From NCBI RefSeq assembly GCF_003955665.1, contig NZ_RXHU01000062.1, forward strand, positions 1 to 64,000: DNA of 64,000 nt, read 5' to 3'. Of the stretch, positions 33,291 through 41,978 are shown piece after piece. The stretch's first letter is position 1, and each line of letters begins with the position of its first letter. This DNA comes from Paenibacillus whitsoniae. Its GTDB lineage: Bacteria > Bacillota > Bacilli > Paenibacillales > NBRC-103111. A program made the translations under genes and the position numbers. The notes under the pieces are model-generated. The model saw only the letters and a program-made list of their open reading frames with translations. It had not been told where the DNA came from and made no database searches.

Positions 33291-34085
33291 ATGACTAAAA
33301 ATATGGATGATCCATCACCAACAATGCACGATCCCAATACACAGTCGCAGCAAGACTACACATATAGAGAGGCGTTAGAAGCATACTTTCAAGAGAGCCT
33401 TGGATCTGGTGTCGAGAAGATGGAGAATTTCACTAAGTATACTCCGAGGCAAACCTTAGCACGTTTTTTAGCTAGGTATGAAATATTCAAACTGATTGAG
33501 AATGTTCATGGCTCAATCGTAGAATGCGGGGTCTTGTTTGGTGGTGGCTTAATGGGTTTCGCTAATATTAGTACAATTCTAGAGCCTTATAATTTTCAAA
33601 GAAAAATTATTGGGTTTGATACGTTTAGCGGTTTTCCTGAAGTAGCGGCTGAGGATTTAGAGGGATTGTTAGAAAGAAAGTCAACTCATTTAAAAAAGGG
33701 TGGATTTGCTGCTCCCAATGCTTATGAGGATCTTAAGCAATCAATTGAGGTATTCAATAAAAATCGGTTTCTTTCTCATTTCTCTAAGGTTGAGGTCATT
33801 AAAGGGGATTTTGAGGAAACTTGTGAGAAGTATATCTCGGATCACCCTCATCTAGTAATAAGTTGTCTCTATCTTGATTTTGATATCTATAAGCCGACCA
33901 AAGTTGCGATAGAGAAATTAGTGAACCGTATTCCAAAGGGTGGAGTTATAGTGTTCGATGAGTTAAATGAAGAAGCATTTCCTGGGGAGACTATTGCTGT
34001 TATGGAAATGATAGGGATTCCTAATCTTCGAATTAGAAGGTTCACATTTGAACCTAGAATTTCATATGCCGTTATTGGGGAATAA
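33291..34085 (+). CDS. TylF/MycF-like O-methyltransferase
   Basis: This 264-residue metal-dependent methyltransferase is related to TylF and MycF, which O-methylate deoxysugars. Seen: SIVECGVLFGGGLMGFANI (SAM loop), KIIGFDTFSGFPE, VEVIKGDFEETCEKY, LYLDFDIYKPTKVAIEKL and the metal-binding GGVIVFDELNEEAFPGET. ATG 33291 is 7 bases from GAGGAG (33278-33283); ATG 33276 overlaps that site. It adds a third or fourth methylation step to the cluster. The neighbour downstream was once a related enzyme but is broken. Confidence 0.88.
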   Translation: MTKNMDDPSPTMHDPNTQSQQDYTYREALEAYFQESLGSGVEKMENFTKYTPRQTLARFLARYEIFKLIENVHGSIVECGVLFGGGLMGFANISTILEPYNFQRKIIGFDTFSGFPEVAAEDLEGLLERKSTHLKKGGFAAPNAYEDLKQSIEVFNKNRFLSHFSKVEVIKGDFEETCEKYISDHPHLVISCLYLDFDIYKPTKVAIEKLVNRIPKGGVIVFDELNEEAFPGETIAVMEMIGIPNLRIRRFTFEPRISYAVIGE

Positions 34086-34113
34086 TCAAAAGGATTTCTA
34101 CAGGGGGGATAGT

Positions 34114-35362
34114 ATGTCAATCTTGCAAGAAGAAAGATCAATACTCATTTGGGGAACAGGAGAGGGGGGGAGGAAGAGCTATTAATTTTATACAAGTGAC
34201 TCTAATAATACGGTAATTGGGTTTGTGGACTCAGATACTAAGAAAGCCGGTAGTACATTATTTGACTTACCTATTTACTCTCTTGAGCAATGGATTGTTA
34301 ATTATAAAGATAGCGCGCTACCGTACATTGTTATTGGGTCATCTTTTTTTGATGAAATTATTCAAGTGCTAAATAGATATAATTTACTTGAAGGGGCGAA
34401 TTATGAAAAAAGCAAGGTGATTAACCCCAGTAGAAGAAATATATATCTGGGGTAATGATTAGAAAGCAGTGGAGACTTATAATCACTACTACTATAAAAA
34501 GAATATGAACATACTTGGGTTTGTTACTGATAGCAAAGAGAATTCATTGACTAATAATGTGCCATTATTTGATGAGAAAGTATTAATTGATGATTATAAT
34601 CCATATGTTATTATTGGATCTCTATTAGTCGACTCGGATAAGGAATAAGCTATTTTTAAAGGGTATGCATGAGGGTATTGATTTCGAAGTAAGTGAATTA
34701 ATAAATCGGCCTCAAAAAGTGAATTTTTCTGGATGGGGAATGCAAACTGCTCATGAGAATCCGTGGAATGATAAATATCAATGGGGAAATTTCCGGGAAA
34801 CAAATACGTTATTGAAAAGTAACTTCGATCATGGATTACTTTATGGAGTTAGCTCAAATAATATTGATTATTTACAGTATAGACATTGGAATGTTTCTTT
34901 TGCAATAAGATATGCACTTGAATTCAAAGAGGATAATTTAAACTCTTTTAATTTAGTTGAATGTGGAGTAGGAGACGGATTGAGTGCCTTGTTTGCACTA
35001 GCGGAAGTTGATGACTATTATAAAAAATTAGCAGGGTCTGTATCGTACAAATTCCATCTATATGATGCATGGGAAGACATAAAAAACGATGCTACTCTTT
35101 CTTCTGAGATGAAATCAGTTGGAGTAAAATATCAAACACAATCAATCGAAAGAGCCAAAAGTAATCTTATGAAATATTATCAGCTTTACAATTTTTTTAT
35201 CCCCGCTTAGCTAGAAGAGGTGTTGTTGTTTTTGATGACTACGGGTGGGCAAATTACAAGGATACTAAAGAGATTATAGATGAATTTTTCTCTGATAAGC
35301 CTGGTATTATTATGAAGCTTCCAACAGGACAAGCGATCTTTTTTGGAAATAGTCAATATTAA
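34114..35362 (+). pseudogene. Degenerate gene: two nucleotide-binding-like modules plus TylF-like methyltransferase
   Basis: A good ribosome site (AGGGGGG) precedes ATG 34114, but the frame is broken repeatedly: TAA at 34183, a frame change near 34448 with TAG at 34460, TAA at 34646 with another frame change, and a further one near 35195-35208. Joining the pieces gives two tandem Rossmann-like modules (ILIWGTGEGG ... VIGFVDSDTKKAG; then IYxWGND ... ILGFVTDSKENS) followed by a methyltransferase (LVECGVGDGLSALFALAE ... FHLYDAWEDIKND ... RGVVVFDDYGWANYKD). A stretch between KSNLMKYYQLYNF and RLARRGVVV seems deleted. Flanking genes are intact, so this is real decay rather than general sequencing error. 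Confidence 0.82.
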
Positions 35363-35376
35363 TTGATCGGTTTAAA

Positions 35377-35443
35377 GGTTTTCACCGAGATTCCATTTCA
35401 TCACAGATTCCTGTGGGAGAAACTCCTTACATCGGTGAATACC
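35377..35443 (+). repeat. Imperfect inverted repeat before cysC
   Basis: GGTTTTCACCGA (35377-35388) is matched by TCGGTGAATACC (35432-35443), 11 of 12 complementary, and encloses a small hairpin CACAG-ATTC-CTGTG (35402-35415). There is no T run, so it is not a standard terminator. It may be a structured leader or the remains of a small mobile repeat. Confidence 0.5.
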
Positions 35444-35475
35444 GGGGGGTTATCTTTTAAGGGGGGAACTAACCT

Positions 35476-36138
35476 TTGAATAAAGAGAATGAAATATGTA
35501 TCACGTCCGCAAATATTCAAGAACAGAGGAGAATTACGGATCACAAACATCTCTATTGGCACCAAACGAAAATAACGAGGGAACAAAGGAGCAGTTTAAA
35601 TGGTCATAAAAGCTTCGTTATTTGGTTTTCAGGATTATCTGGATCAGGAAAGTCCAGTTTGGCAAATGAAGTAGAAAGAATGTTATACGATAAAGGATTT
35701 AAGACTTACATATTAGACGGAGATAATGTGCGCCATGGACTAAACAGAGACCTTGGCTTTGGTATATCGGAAAGAAGGGAAAATCTAAGAAGAATAGGAG
35801 AAACTGCAAAGCTATTCATTGATGCAGGTGTAATTGTATTAGCAGCTTTTATATCACCCTATCATGAAGATCGTCAAATGGTATATTCTCTTTTCGATAA
35901 ACAAGAAGTTATTGAAGTATATGTAAAATGTTCATTAGAAGAGTGTGAACGTCGTGATGTAAAGGGACTATACACCAAAGCAAGGAAGGGGGAAATTAGG
36001 GATTTTACCGGTATTTCCTCCCCGTATGAAGAACCTGTTAATCCTGATTGCGTTGTAGAAACAGAAGTACTATCAAAAGAGGAATCAGCAAAGCAGATTA
36101 TCGATTTTTTAATTGAGTCAGGGAAAATAGAAAAATAG
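35476..36138 (+). CDS. cysC: Adenylylsulfate (APS) kinase
   Basis: CysC phosphorylates APS to PAPS, the universal sulfate donor. The protein is 220 residues with P-loop GLSGSGKSS (from residue 53), ILDGDNVRHGLNRDLGF, ERRENLRRIGETAKLF, AAFISPYHEDRQMV and the lid motif KGLYTKARKGEIRDFTGISS. TTG 35476 follows AAGGGGGG by 9 bases. No ATP sulfurylase or reductase gene is nearby, so this copy is probably not for assimilation. The next gene is a sulfotransferase, which points to PAPS supply for sulfating the flagellar glycan. AT-rich like its neighbours. Confidence 0.95.
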   Translation: MNKENEICITSANIQEQRRITDHKHLYWHQTKITREQRSSLNGHKSFVIWFSGLSGSGKSSLANEVERMLYDKGFKTYILDGDNVRHGLNRDLGFGISERRENLRRIGETAKLFIDAGVIVLAAFISPYHEDRQMVYSLFDKQEVIEVYVKCSLEECERRDVKGLYTKARKGEIRDFTGISSPYEEPVNPDCVVETEVLSKEESAKQIIDFLIESGKIEK

Positions 36139-36186
36139 CGTATTGATAATTTTGATAATTATTAAATAAGGAGGGGGATGTTTTGT

Positions 36187-37326
36187 ATGAATGAAATAAA
36201 TGATAACTTGCTTATACACCTGCATGTTCCCAAAACGGGCGGCACAACAATGAGAAGTTTAGTTAGACGGCAATTTGACCGTTCTAAAATAAAAGAAATA
36301 TACCCGCACTTTGGAATGGCAGACTCTATTAATCAGATTCATGACATGACGCCTGAAGAGAAAACTGCAATCAATTGTTTGCAAGGACATTTCGTATATG
36401 GTGTCCATGTTTATTTTCAAAGACCTGTACAATATATTGCTATGCTTAGAGATCCAGTCGAACATATCATTTCTACCTATTACTATATAAAAGGTGATCC
36501 CAACCATCCGTATTATCAAGAATTAACGACCAATAATATAACATTAGATAATTTTCATGAGTGGAGATCACAGTACTTTACTGAGCTTAACAATTCACAA
36601 ACGAGGTACATGGCTGGGGTTGCTTCAAGAGAGCTATTACCTGAGGATTTGGAAGCTGCGAAGAAAAACGTTCGAGAGCAGTTCGCATTGGTGGGTTTGA
36701 CTGAACGGTTTGACGAATCCGTCTTTTTATTAAATAAAACCCTTGCTTGGAATATCGTGACTTACAGAAGTCAAAATGTTACAGCTGTTCGTCCGAAGCA
36801 AAAAGAGTTACCGCATGATTTGATTCAAAGAATTCGAGAGAACAACAAATTAGATGTTGAATTGTATAATTTTACTGTTGAGTTATTCAATCAAAAAATT
36901 GAGGAACTAGAAGCTGAGACTAAATTAGAGTTGGCTAAATTCATTCAGAACAGAAAAAGTTTTGATTTCATTTACGATTTTGGAAAGAGTATGTTGAGTG
37001 AACAATTTATTGATTGGATTGTGAATGTTGGAAGTTGTCGGGTTTATTTATTTGGAGCTGGGGAGGCTGGCAAGCTTGCGCACAATGTAATAAATGAGAT
37101 GAATAATAGACTAGGGTTAAATATTGAGATACAAGCATTTATAGATAATGATCCACAAAAGTGGGGCCAGTATTTGCTCGGAACTCAAGTTAAGGGAGTT
37201 GATTCAATTGATCATTCTATAGCGGACCATATTGTTATTGCTTCTATGTATGCAGATGATATTGAAAAGCAGTTATTAGAAGTTAAGATACCTGAAAATA
37301 AAATTATTTTCAGTCTGATTAGATGA
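36187..37326 (+). CDS. Sulfotransferase with C-terminal Rossmann-like module
   Basis: Residues 1-250 form a sulfotransferase of the Gal/GlcNAc/heparan 2-O type. The PAPS 5'-phosphosulfate loop is HLHVPKTGGTTMRSLV (residues 11-26) and the 3'-phosphate motif is LRDPVEHIISTYYY (about 87-100). The substrate is therefore probably a sugar hydroxyl. Residues 283-379 are a separate module, VYLFGAGEAGKLAHNV ... AFIDNDPQKWGQYLLG, resembling the ends of several other proteins in this island. ATG 36187 is 9 bases after AAGGAGGGGG; ATG 36178 touches that site. With cysC just upstream it makes a complete PAPS-plus-transfer pair. Confidence 0.88.
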   Translation: MNEINDNLLIHLHVPKTGGTTMRSLVRRQFDRSKIKEIYPHFGMADSINQIHDMTPEEKTAINCLQGHFVYGVHVYFQRPVQYIAMLRDPVEHIISTYYYIKGDPNHPYYQELTTNNITLDNFHEWRSQYFTELNNSQTRYMAGVASRELLPEDLEAAKKNVREQFALVGLTERFDESVFLLNKTLAWNIVTYRSQNVTAVRPKQKELPHDLIQRIRENNKLDVELYNFTVELFNQKIEELEAETKLELAKFIQNRKSFDFIYDFGKSMLSEQFIDWIVNVGSCRVYLFGAGEAGKLAHNVINEMNNRLGLNIEIQAFIDNDPQKWGQYLLGTQVKGVDSIDHSIADHIVIASMYADDIEKQLLEVKIPENKIIFSLIR

Positions 37327-37378
37327 AGGCTTTAAAACCAACTGTCTTTAATTTATATTCAGGCAAGGTGGTTGAAAT

Positions 37379-38686
37379 ATGAGTGATTATGAGAATGAGC
37401 CATTAGTAAGCATTGGCTTACCTGTGTATAACGGAGAAAAGTATTTACAATCTGCATTGGAATCATTGCTTTCTCAGGACTACAGAAATATTGAAATTAT
37501 CATTTCAGATAATGGTTCAGAAGATTCAACAGAGGATATTTGCAAATCCTTTTTGTATGGCGATTCCAGAATTCATTATTACAGAAATGATACGAACATA
37601 GGAGGAATCCAAAACTTTAAGAAAGTACTAGAGCTTTCAAGTGGAGAGTATTTCATGTGGGCGGCCCACGATGATTTAAGAGAACCTCAATTTGTCAGAG
37701 ATTGTGTAAAACAGTTAGAGAATAATCCTACTGCAGTTATGTGCATGTCTGATGTACTTCTAATTGATTCGGAAGGGAAGACAATTAAAGAATTTGAAGT
37801 ATTTGATACTCGAGGGAAATCAATCAGCGAGAATATTATTGAATGGATAACCAGGTTTTGGTGGTATGAGATTTATGGATTAATACGAAGGAAAGATCTA
37901 AGTGCACTTGATATAAGTCGTGAAGAATTCGGAATAGATGTTATTTGGGTACTCGAATTAATGCTTCGTGGGCAGATACTAAGAGTAGATAAGAAGTTGT
38001 TTCAATATAGACAAATAACCAAGCCAGCGGAAGAGAATGTCAATGCAATCACATCTGATGAACAGAGAAGATTGGAAATATCTTCAATGCCTTGGACACA
38101 ATTTGCAAGAAATTTATACTTAACTATTGAGAGCTCTGATTTAGAAGCCGAGACTAAATCTGATATTCTAGGGCGAATGACTAATGTGTTTTCAAAAGAT
38201 TATCAGGAATGGAAAAACCAACTTTATCTTGAGAATCTGGAGTGGTGTAATTCTATTCTAATTGATTCGGATTATATTGAAGAATTTTTGTATCTAAGGC
38301 TCACCTCAATGCTATCTGTGGAACAAATCTTAGCAAGACTAAGCACGCAATCGCTTGATAAAAGGTTAAAAGAAATATCAAAATGCCGGCCAATTATGAT
38401 ATGGGGTACCGGTAGTGTTGGGGAAAACGTTTATCAGGAGTTAAGCTTATTCAATATTAAAGTATCTGGCTTCTTAGATTCTAATTTGGAGAAGAATGGA
38501 GTGGTTTTTAATCGAACACTTATTCATTCTCCCGAGATTTTGGGTGTAACTAAATCCCCATCACCATTCGTCATTATTGCATCAAGCTATGCAAAGGAAA
38601 TCTCGACTAATTTGATTGGAAAAGGGTATGAAGAAAAGAAGGATTTCATTACGAAAGATATAAATAAGAAGCACGCGTATGTTTGA
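37379..38686 (+). CDS. Family 2 glycosyltransferase with C-terminal module
   Basis: This 435-residue protein has a GT-A domain at residues 8-250: PLVSIGLPVYNGEKYLQSAL, IEIIISDNGSEDSTEDIC, then the metal-binding AAHDDLREP. Residues 337-430 are the Rossmann-like add-on (PIMIWGTGSVGENVYQELSL ... VSGFLDSNLEKNG). There are no membrane segments, so it acts in the cytosol, presumably extending the glycan on flagellin or on a soluble acceptor. The acceptor and donor cannot be read from sequence. Confidence 0.88.
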   Translation: MSDYENEPLVSIGLPVYNGEKYLQSALESLLSQDYRNIEIIISDNGSEDSTEDICKSFLYGDSRIHYYRNDTNIGGIQNFKKVLELSSGEYFMWAAHDDLREPQFVRDCVKQLENNPTAVMCMSDVLLIDSEGKTIKEFEVFDTRGKSISENIIEWITRFWWYEIYGLIRRKDLSALDISREEFGIDVIWVLELMLRGQILRVDKKLFQYRQITKPAEENVNAITSDEQRRLEISSMPWTQFARNLYLTIESSDLEAETKSDILGRMTNVFSKDYQEWKNQLYLENLEWCNSILIDSDYIEEFLYLRLTSMLSVEQILARLSTQSLDKRLKEISKCRPIMIWGTGSVGENVYQELSLFNIKVSGFLDSNLEKNGVVFNRTLIHSPEILGVTKSPSPFVIIASSYAKEISTNLIGKGYEEKKDFITKDINKKHAYV

Positions 38687-38711
38687 ACTTTGAGATGTAC
38701 TGGGGGCAACG

Positions 38712-40199
38712 TTGGTGTATAAAAATTTAACAATCGCAACATCAATTGCACCATTTAATTTATCGGTTCAGAAGCAAGCAATTAGTTCGTGGTTAAATTG
38801 TGGATTTCGTGTTGTTTCGATTAATTCAATAGAGGAAATAAAGATATTACAAACTGAATTTTCCAATGTGGAATTTGTTGAAACGAAAAGTAACGCGGCG
38901 AATAAATATGGGAAGCCTTATATATATTTTGACAATTTTTTAGATTATTTTAGTTCTGCCGACTCGAAGATATGCGGAATTGTCAATTCAGATATTCACT
39001 TTATTAACTTTAGCGATCAATTATTTCAATTCATAATAGGACAATCTAATCAGTCAATTGTATATGGTTCAAGAATCGATATTGACTCAATTGTTAACTT
39101 ACACGGGGATGTCTATGAATTGGGATTAGACTTTTTCTTTTTTGATAAAGACATAATTCCCCTTTATCCGAAAAATGAATTTTGCATAGGACTCCCGTGG
39201 TGGGATTATTGGGCGGTTCTAGCTCCTATCCTAAAGGGGATAACGGCAAAAAGGTTGATAACACCGTTTGCATACCATATAAAACACTCGATCAACTGGA
39301 ACAAAGATTACTGGTACAGTCTTGGAATCACCTTATCACAATTCATAAATACTCATACAATTAAAAATGATGAAGATTTAGGGGAGTTTGGTTATTCTGT
39401 TTTAGATTTCATTGAAAAAAGTTCAAGTTACATTAACTTGTCTGATAGAGTCAAAACAAAACGTATTTTATTTGTTTATGATAATAAAGGAATACAAAGT
39501 TCTGAATCTAAAACATATGAAAGTATAGTTAACCAAACTTATCCCAATAAAAGTATCGTTTTTGGTAACAATCAAGATAATTTTCATGACCAGGTTGAAT
39601 ATGACTACATCTCTTATATTCAAGAAGGAAGTATCTTGCATCCTAATTATGCAGAAATAATGTTATCATTTAACAATGACCCTGATATTATCTTCTGTAA
39701 TTTTAAAGTTAATAAAACGAGAACGAGTATATTTTATTTGTCTTCATCTGTTTCTGAGGAGGGAGAAGTCAGTAGACACTACAATTCAAACATGGTTTAC
39801 AAGCGTGGGGTTTTCTTACGAGATGGAATAATTCGAGGAGAAAAGAAGGGTAGCAAGGCATGTTTCGTTGGACATTCACTTGTCCATACGAATTACACAA
39901 GTTATATTGAGAATTTACTCCAAGGGAAGAAAAATATCTTCATATATGGTTGTGGAGGTCATACTAAACAACTCATTGAACTGGTTGATTTTAGCTCATT
40001 TGATTTGAAAGGTATCATTGATAGCAATCCTTCAGGCAATTATTTTGAAGGATACCCTGTCTATGCAGCAAATGAAATTAACAATTTGGTAGTTGGGTGT
40101 ATTCTTATTTCGTCATTTTCCTTTGAAAGTGAAATATATGAGCAACTAATAAAAGTCATTAATAAAGGTAAGATTATTCGAATTTATAATAATACTTAA
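38712..40199 (+). CDS. Glycosyltransferase-like protein with C-terminal module
   Basis: This 495-residue protein of uncertain family opens with LTIATSIAPFNLSVQKQAIS and has GIVNSDIHFINFS, a possible metal-binding strand, and GLPWWDYWAVLAPILKG, which resemble glycosyltransferase folds. A second part (residues 250-390) looks like a partial GT2 fold: SYIQEGSILHPNYAEIMLSF. Residues 403-495 carry the shared module NIFIYGCGGHTKQLIELVDF ... KGIIDSNPSG. Start TTG 38712 or GTG 38715 (8 bases after GGGGG). It is probably a transferase, but I am less sure than for its neighbours. Confidence 0.72.
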   Translation: MVYKNLTIATSIAPFNLSVQKQAISSWLNCGFRVVSINSIEEIKILQTEFSNVEFVETKSNAANKYGKPYIYFDNFLDYFSSADSKICGIVNSDIHFINFSDQLFQFIIGQSNQSIVYGSRIDIDSIVNLHGDVYELGLDFFFFDKDIIPLYPKNEFCIGLPWWDYWAVLAPILKGITAKRLITPFAYHIKHSINWNKDYWYSLGITLSQFINTHTIKNDEDLGEFGYSVLDFIEKSSSYINLSDRVKTKRILFVYDNKGIQSSESKTYESIVNQTYPNKSIVFGNNQDNFHDQVEYDYISYIQEGSILHPNYAEIMLSFNNDPDIIFCNFKVNKTRTSIFYLSSSVSEEGEVSRHYNSNMVYKRGVFLRDGIIRGEKKGSKACFVGHSLVHTNYTSYIENLLQGKKNIFIYGCGGHTKQLIELVDFSSFDLKGIIDSNPSGNYFEGYPVYAANEINNLVVGCILISSFSFESEIYEQLIKVINKGKIIRIYNNT

Positions 40200-40241
40200 G
40201 ATAGTATTACATATATACTAGATAAATGAGGGAGAAGATAA

Positions 40242-41366
40242 ATGAGTAAGAAATTGAGAGTCTCCATCATAACAGCTTCATACAATAGCGAGAAATATAT
40301 TGAACAAACCATACAAAGTGTTGTTCAACAAACATATACAAATATCGAGTATATCATCGTAGACGGAGGGTCTACTGATAGCACATTAGAAATTATACAA
40401 AAGTACCGAGAGCGAGTAGCAATTCTGATCTCTGAACCAGATAATGGGGTATTTGAAGCTTTTAACAAAGGGCTGAGAGTTGCAACTGGGGATATTATTT
40501 ATTTTCTTAACTCAGATGATTTTCTTGCTGACGATAAAGCTATTGAGGATATTTCACGAATATTTAATGAATACCCAGATGTGAAATTCGTTCATGGTAA
40601 TATTGAGACACTGAACGATTCTACCGGTTATTTTGATATAAGTGGCCAAAGTGTATCTCTATTAGATATTAAGGAGGGAAGGATCCCCCCACACTCTGCA
40701 TCGTTCGTAAGGAAAGAAATTATTGCTGCATGTGGTGGGTTCGATTTGGAATATAAGATTGGCAGTGATACAGATTTAATTGTAAATATTTTCAAAAACT
40801 ATTCGGAATACTGCCTTTATACAAACCGTGTCATATCGAAATTTAGGTTAGGCGGCTTATCCAGCCAAGGGAAAAACCGAAAAAAAGCGATAGAAGAGAT
40901 AAATAATATCCTGCAAAAGCACTTTGGAACGCGACCAGATTATCAACAAACTATTTTGAATACGAATTTGAAGTACTATAAGAAATGGGTTGAGATTCTG
41001 CTTTTTTCAGATCATCCTATTTCTTCATGTTTAACAGAATATACGATCAATAATGTGGCAATATTTGGAACGAGGGAGATTGCTGTATTGATGTTGCAAG
41101 ACTTAAAAAGATCGAGTATTCATACAGTTGCGTTTTTAGATAATAATGTTTTAAGACAAGGAAAAGAGATTATGAATACGCCTATTTGCTCTCCAGATTG
41201 GCTCAAGGATCATAATCAGGATATAGATGCCATTATTCTGGCTATAGAAGGCGAATATGAGGAAGAAATCAAAGATCAAATTAAAAGCATTACTAATAAA
41301 GATCAATTAAGAATTTTTTCGTGGAGAGAAATTATTCTGATGAACCCTAATAATACTTTTATTTAG
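40242..41366 (+). CDS. Family 2 glycosyltransferase, copy A of a trio
   Basis: This 374-residue GT2 enzyme (WcaA-like) has VSIITASYNSEKYIEQTIQS, EYIIVDGGSTDSTLEIIQKY, NGVFEAFNKGLRVATGDIIY, FLNSDD (metal site) and PHSASFVRKE. Residues 266-365 hold the add-on module NNVAIFGTREIAVLMLQDL ... AFLDNNVLRQGKE ... SPDWLKDHNQDIDAIIL. It shares this layout with the genes at 44114 and 45210, so the three arose by duplication. ATG 40242 follows GAGGGAG. Soluble. Confidence 0.9.
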   Translation: MSKKLRVSIITASYNSEKYIEQTIQSVVQQTYTNIEYIIVDGGSTDSTLEIIQKYRERVAILISEPDNGVFEAFNKGLRVATGDIIYFLNSDDFLADDKAIEDISRIFNEYPDVKFVHGNIETLNDSTGYFDISGQSVSLLDIKEGRIPPHSASFVRKEIIAACGGFDLEYKIGSDTDLIVNIFKNYSEYCLYTNRVISKFRLGGLSSQGKNRKKAIEEINNILQKHFGTRPDYQQTILNTNLKYYKKWVEILLFSDHPISSCLTEYTINNVAIFGTREIAVLMLQDLKRSSIHTVAFLDNNVLRQGKEIMNTPICSPDWLKDHNQDIDAIILAIEGEYEEEIKDQIKSITNKDQLRIFSWREIILMNPNNTFI

Positions 41367-41387
41367 TATACAAAGGAGTATCAAACC

Positions 41388-41978
41388 TTGTCTATTGAAA
41401 TAATGAATACATACCCGCGGCTCTTTGAAATTAAGGAATCGGCAATTTTAATGCCTAATATTTTATTCCGCTTTGATGTACCTCGAGAGAATGATAAATG
41501 TGTTTTTATTGGTGAGGACTGCATCATTAATTGCCAATTTATATTCGAGTCCAGAGATGGCTGTATCAAGATCGGTAACCGTAGTTTTATCAATGGTGGG
41601 ACAAGGCTTATATCTAGAACTCAAATAACCATTGGGAACGATGTTACAATCGCTTGGGGTTGTACAATTTACGATCATGATTCCCATTCATTAAATTGGG
41701 AAGCTCGTGTTGAGGATATGAAGCAGCAATTGGCAGACTACAGATCGGGAAATAATATGGTACTAAATAAAAATTGGGACACTGTGAATTCTAAGCCAAT
41801 TACAATAGAAGACAAGGTATGGATAGGTTTTGATTCGGTAATTTTAAAAGGTGTTACGATCGGCGAAGGAGCTGTCGTAGGCGCCAAGTCTGTCGTTACA
41901 AAAGATGTCGAACCATGGACTGTTGTGGCGGGTAATCCGGCACGGGTAATCAAGCGAATTGATCAGGAGAGAAAATGA
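41388..41978 (+). CDS. Left-handed beta-helix O-acyltransferase
   Basis: This 196-residue hexapeptide-repeat acetyltransferase is of the WbbJ/CAT-like type. Hexad-repeat strands run from about residue 30, with TIGNDVTIAWGCTIYDHDSH (catalytic His region) and the C-terminal ITIEDKVWIGFDSVILKGVT, GAVVGAKSVVTKDVEPWTVV, AGNPARVIKRI. It most likely transfers acetyl from acetyl-CoA to a sugar hydroxyl. The start TTG 41388 is 9 bases after AAGGAG. It overlaps the next gene by four bases. Confidence 0.9.
   Translation: MSIEIMNTYPRLFEIKESAILMPNILFRFDVPRENDKCVFIGEDCIINCQFIFESRDGCIKIGNRSFINGGTRLISRTQITIGNDVTIAWGCTIYDHDSHSLNWEARVEDMKQQLADYRSGNNMVLNKNWDTVNSKPITIEDKVWIGFDSVILKGVTIGEGAVVGAKSVVTKDVEPWTVVAGNPARVIKRIDQERK

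Noticed and set aside
34114..35362. Programmed frameshifting or selenocysteine-type readthrough
   Set aside because: There are several stops of different kinds and changes to different frames, plus a likely deletion, so simple decay fits better.
35476..36138. A sulfate-assimilation locus
   Set aside because: cysC stands without ATP sulfurylase or PAPS reductase genes and is paired with a sulfotransferase.
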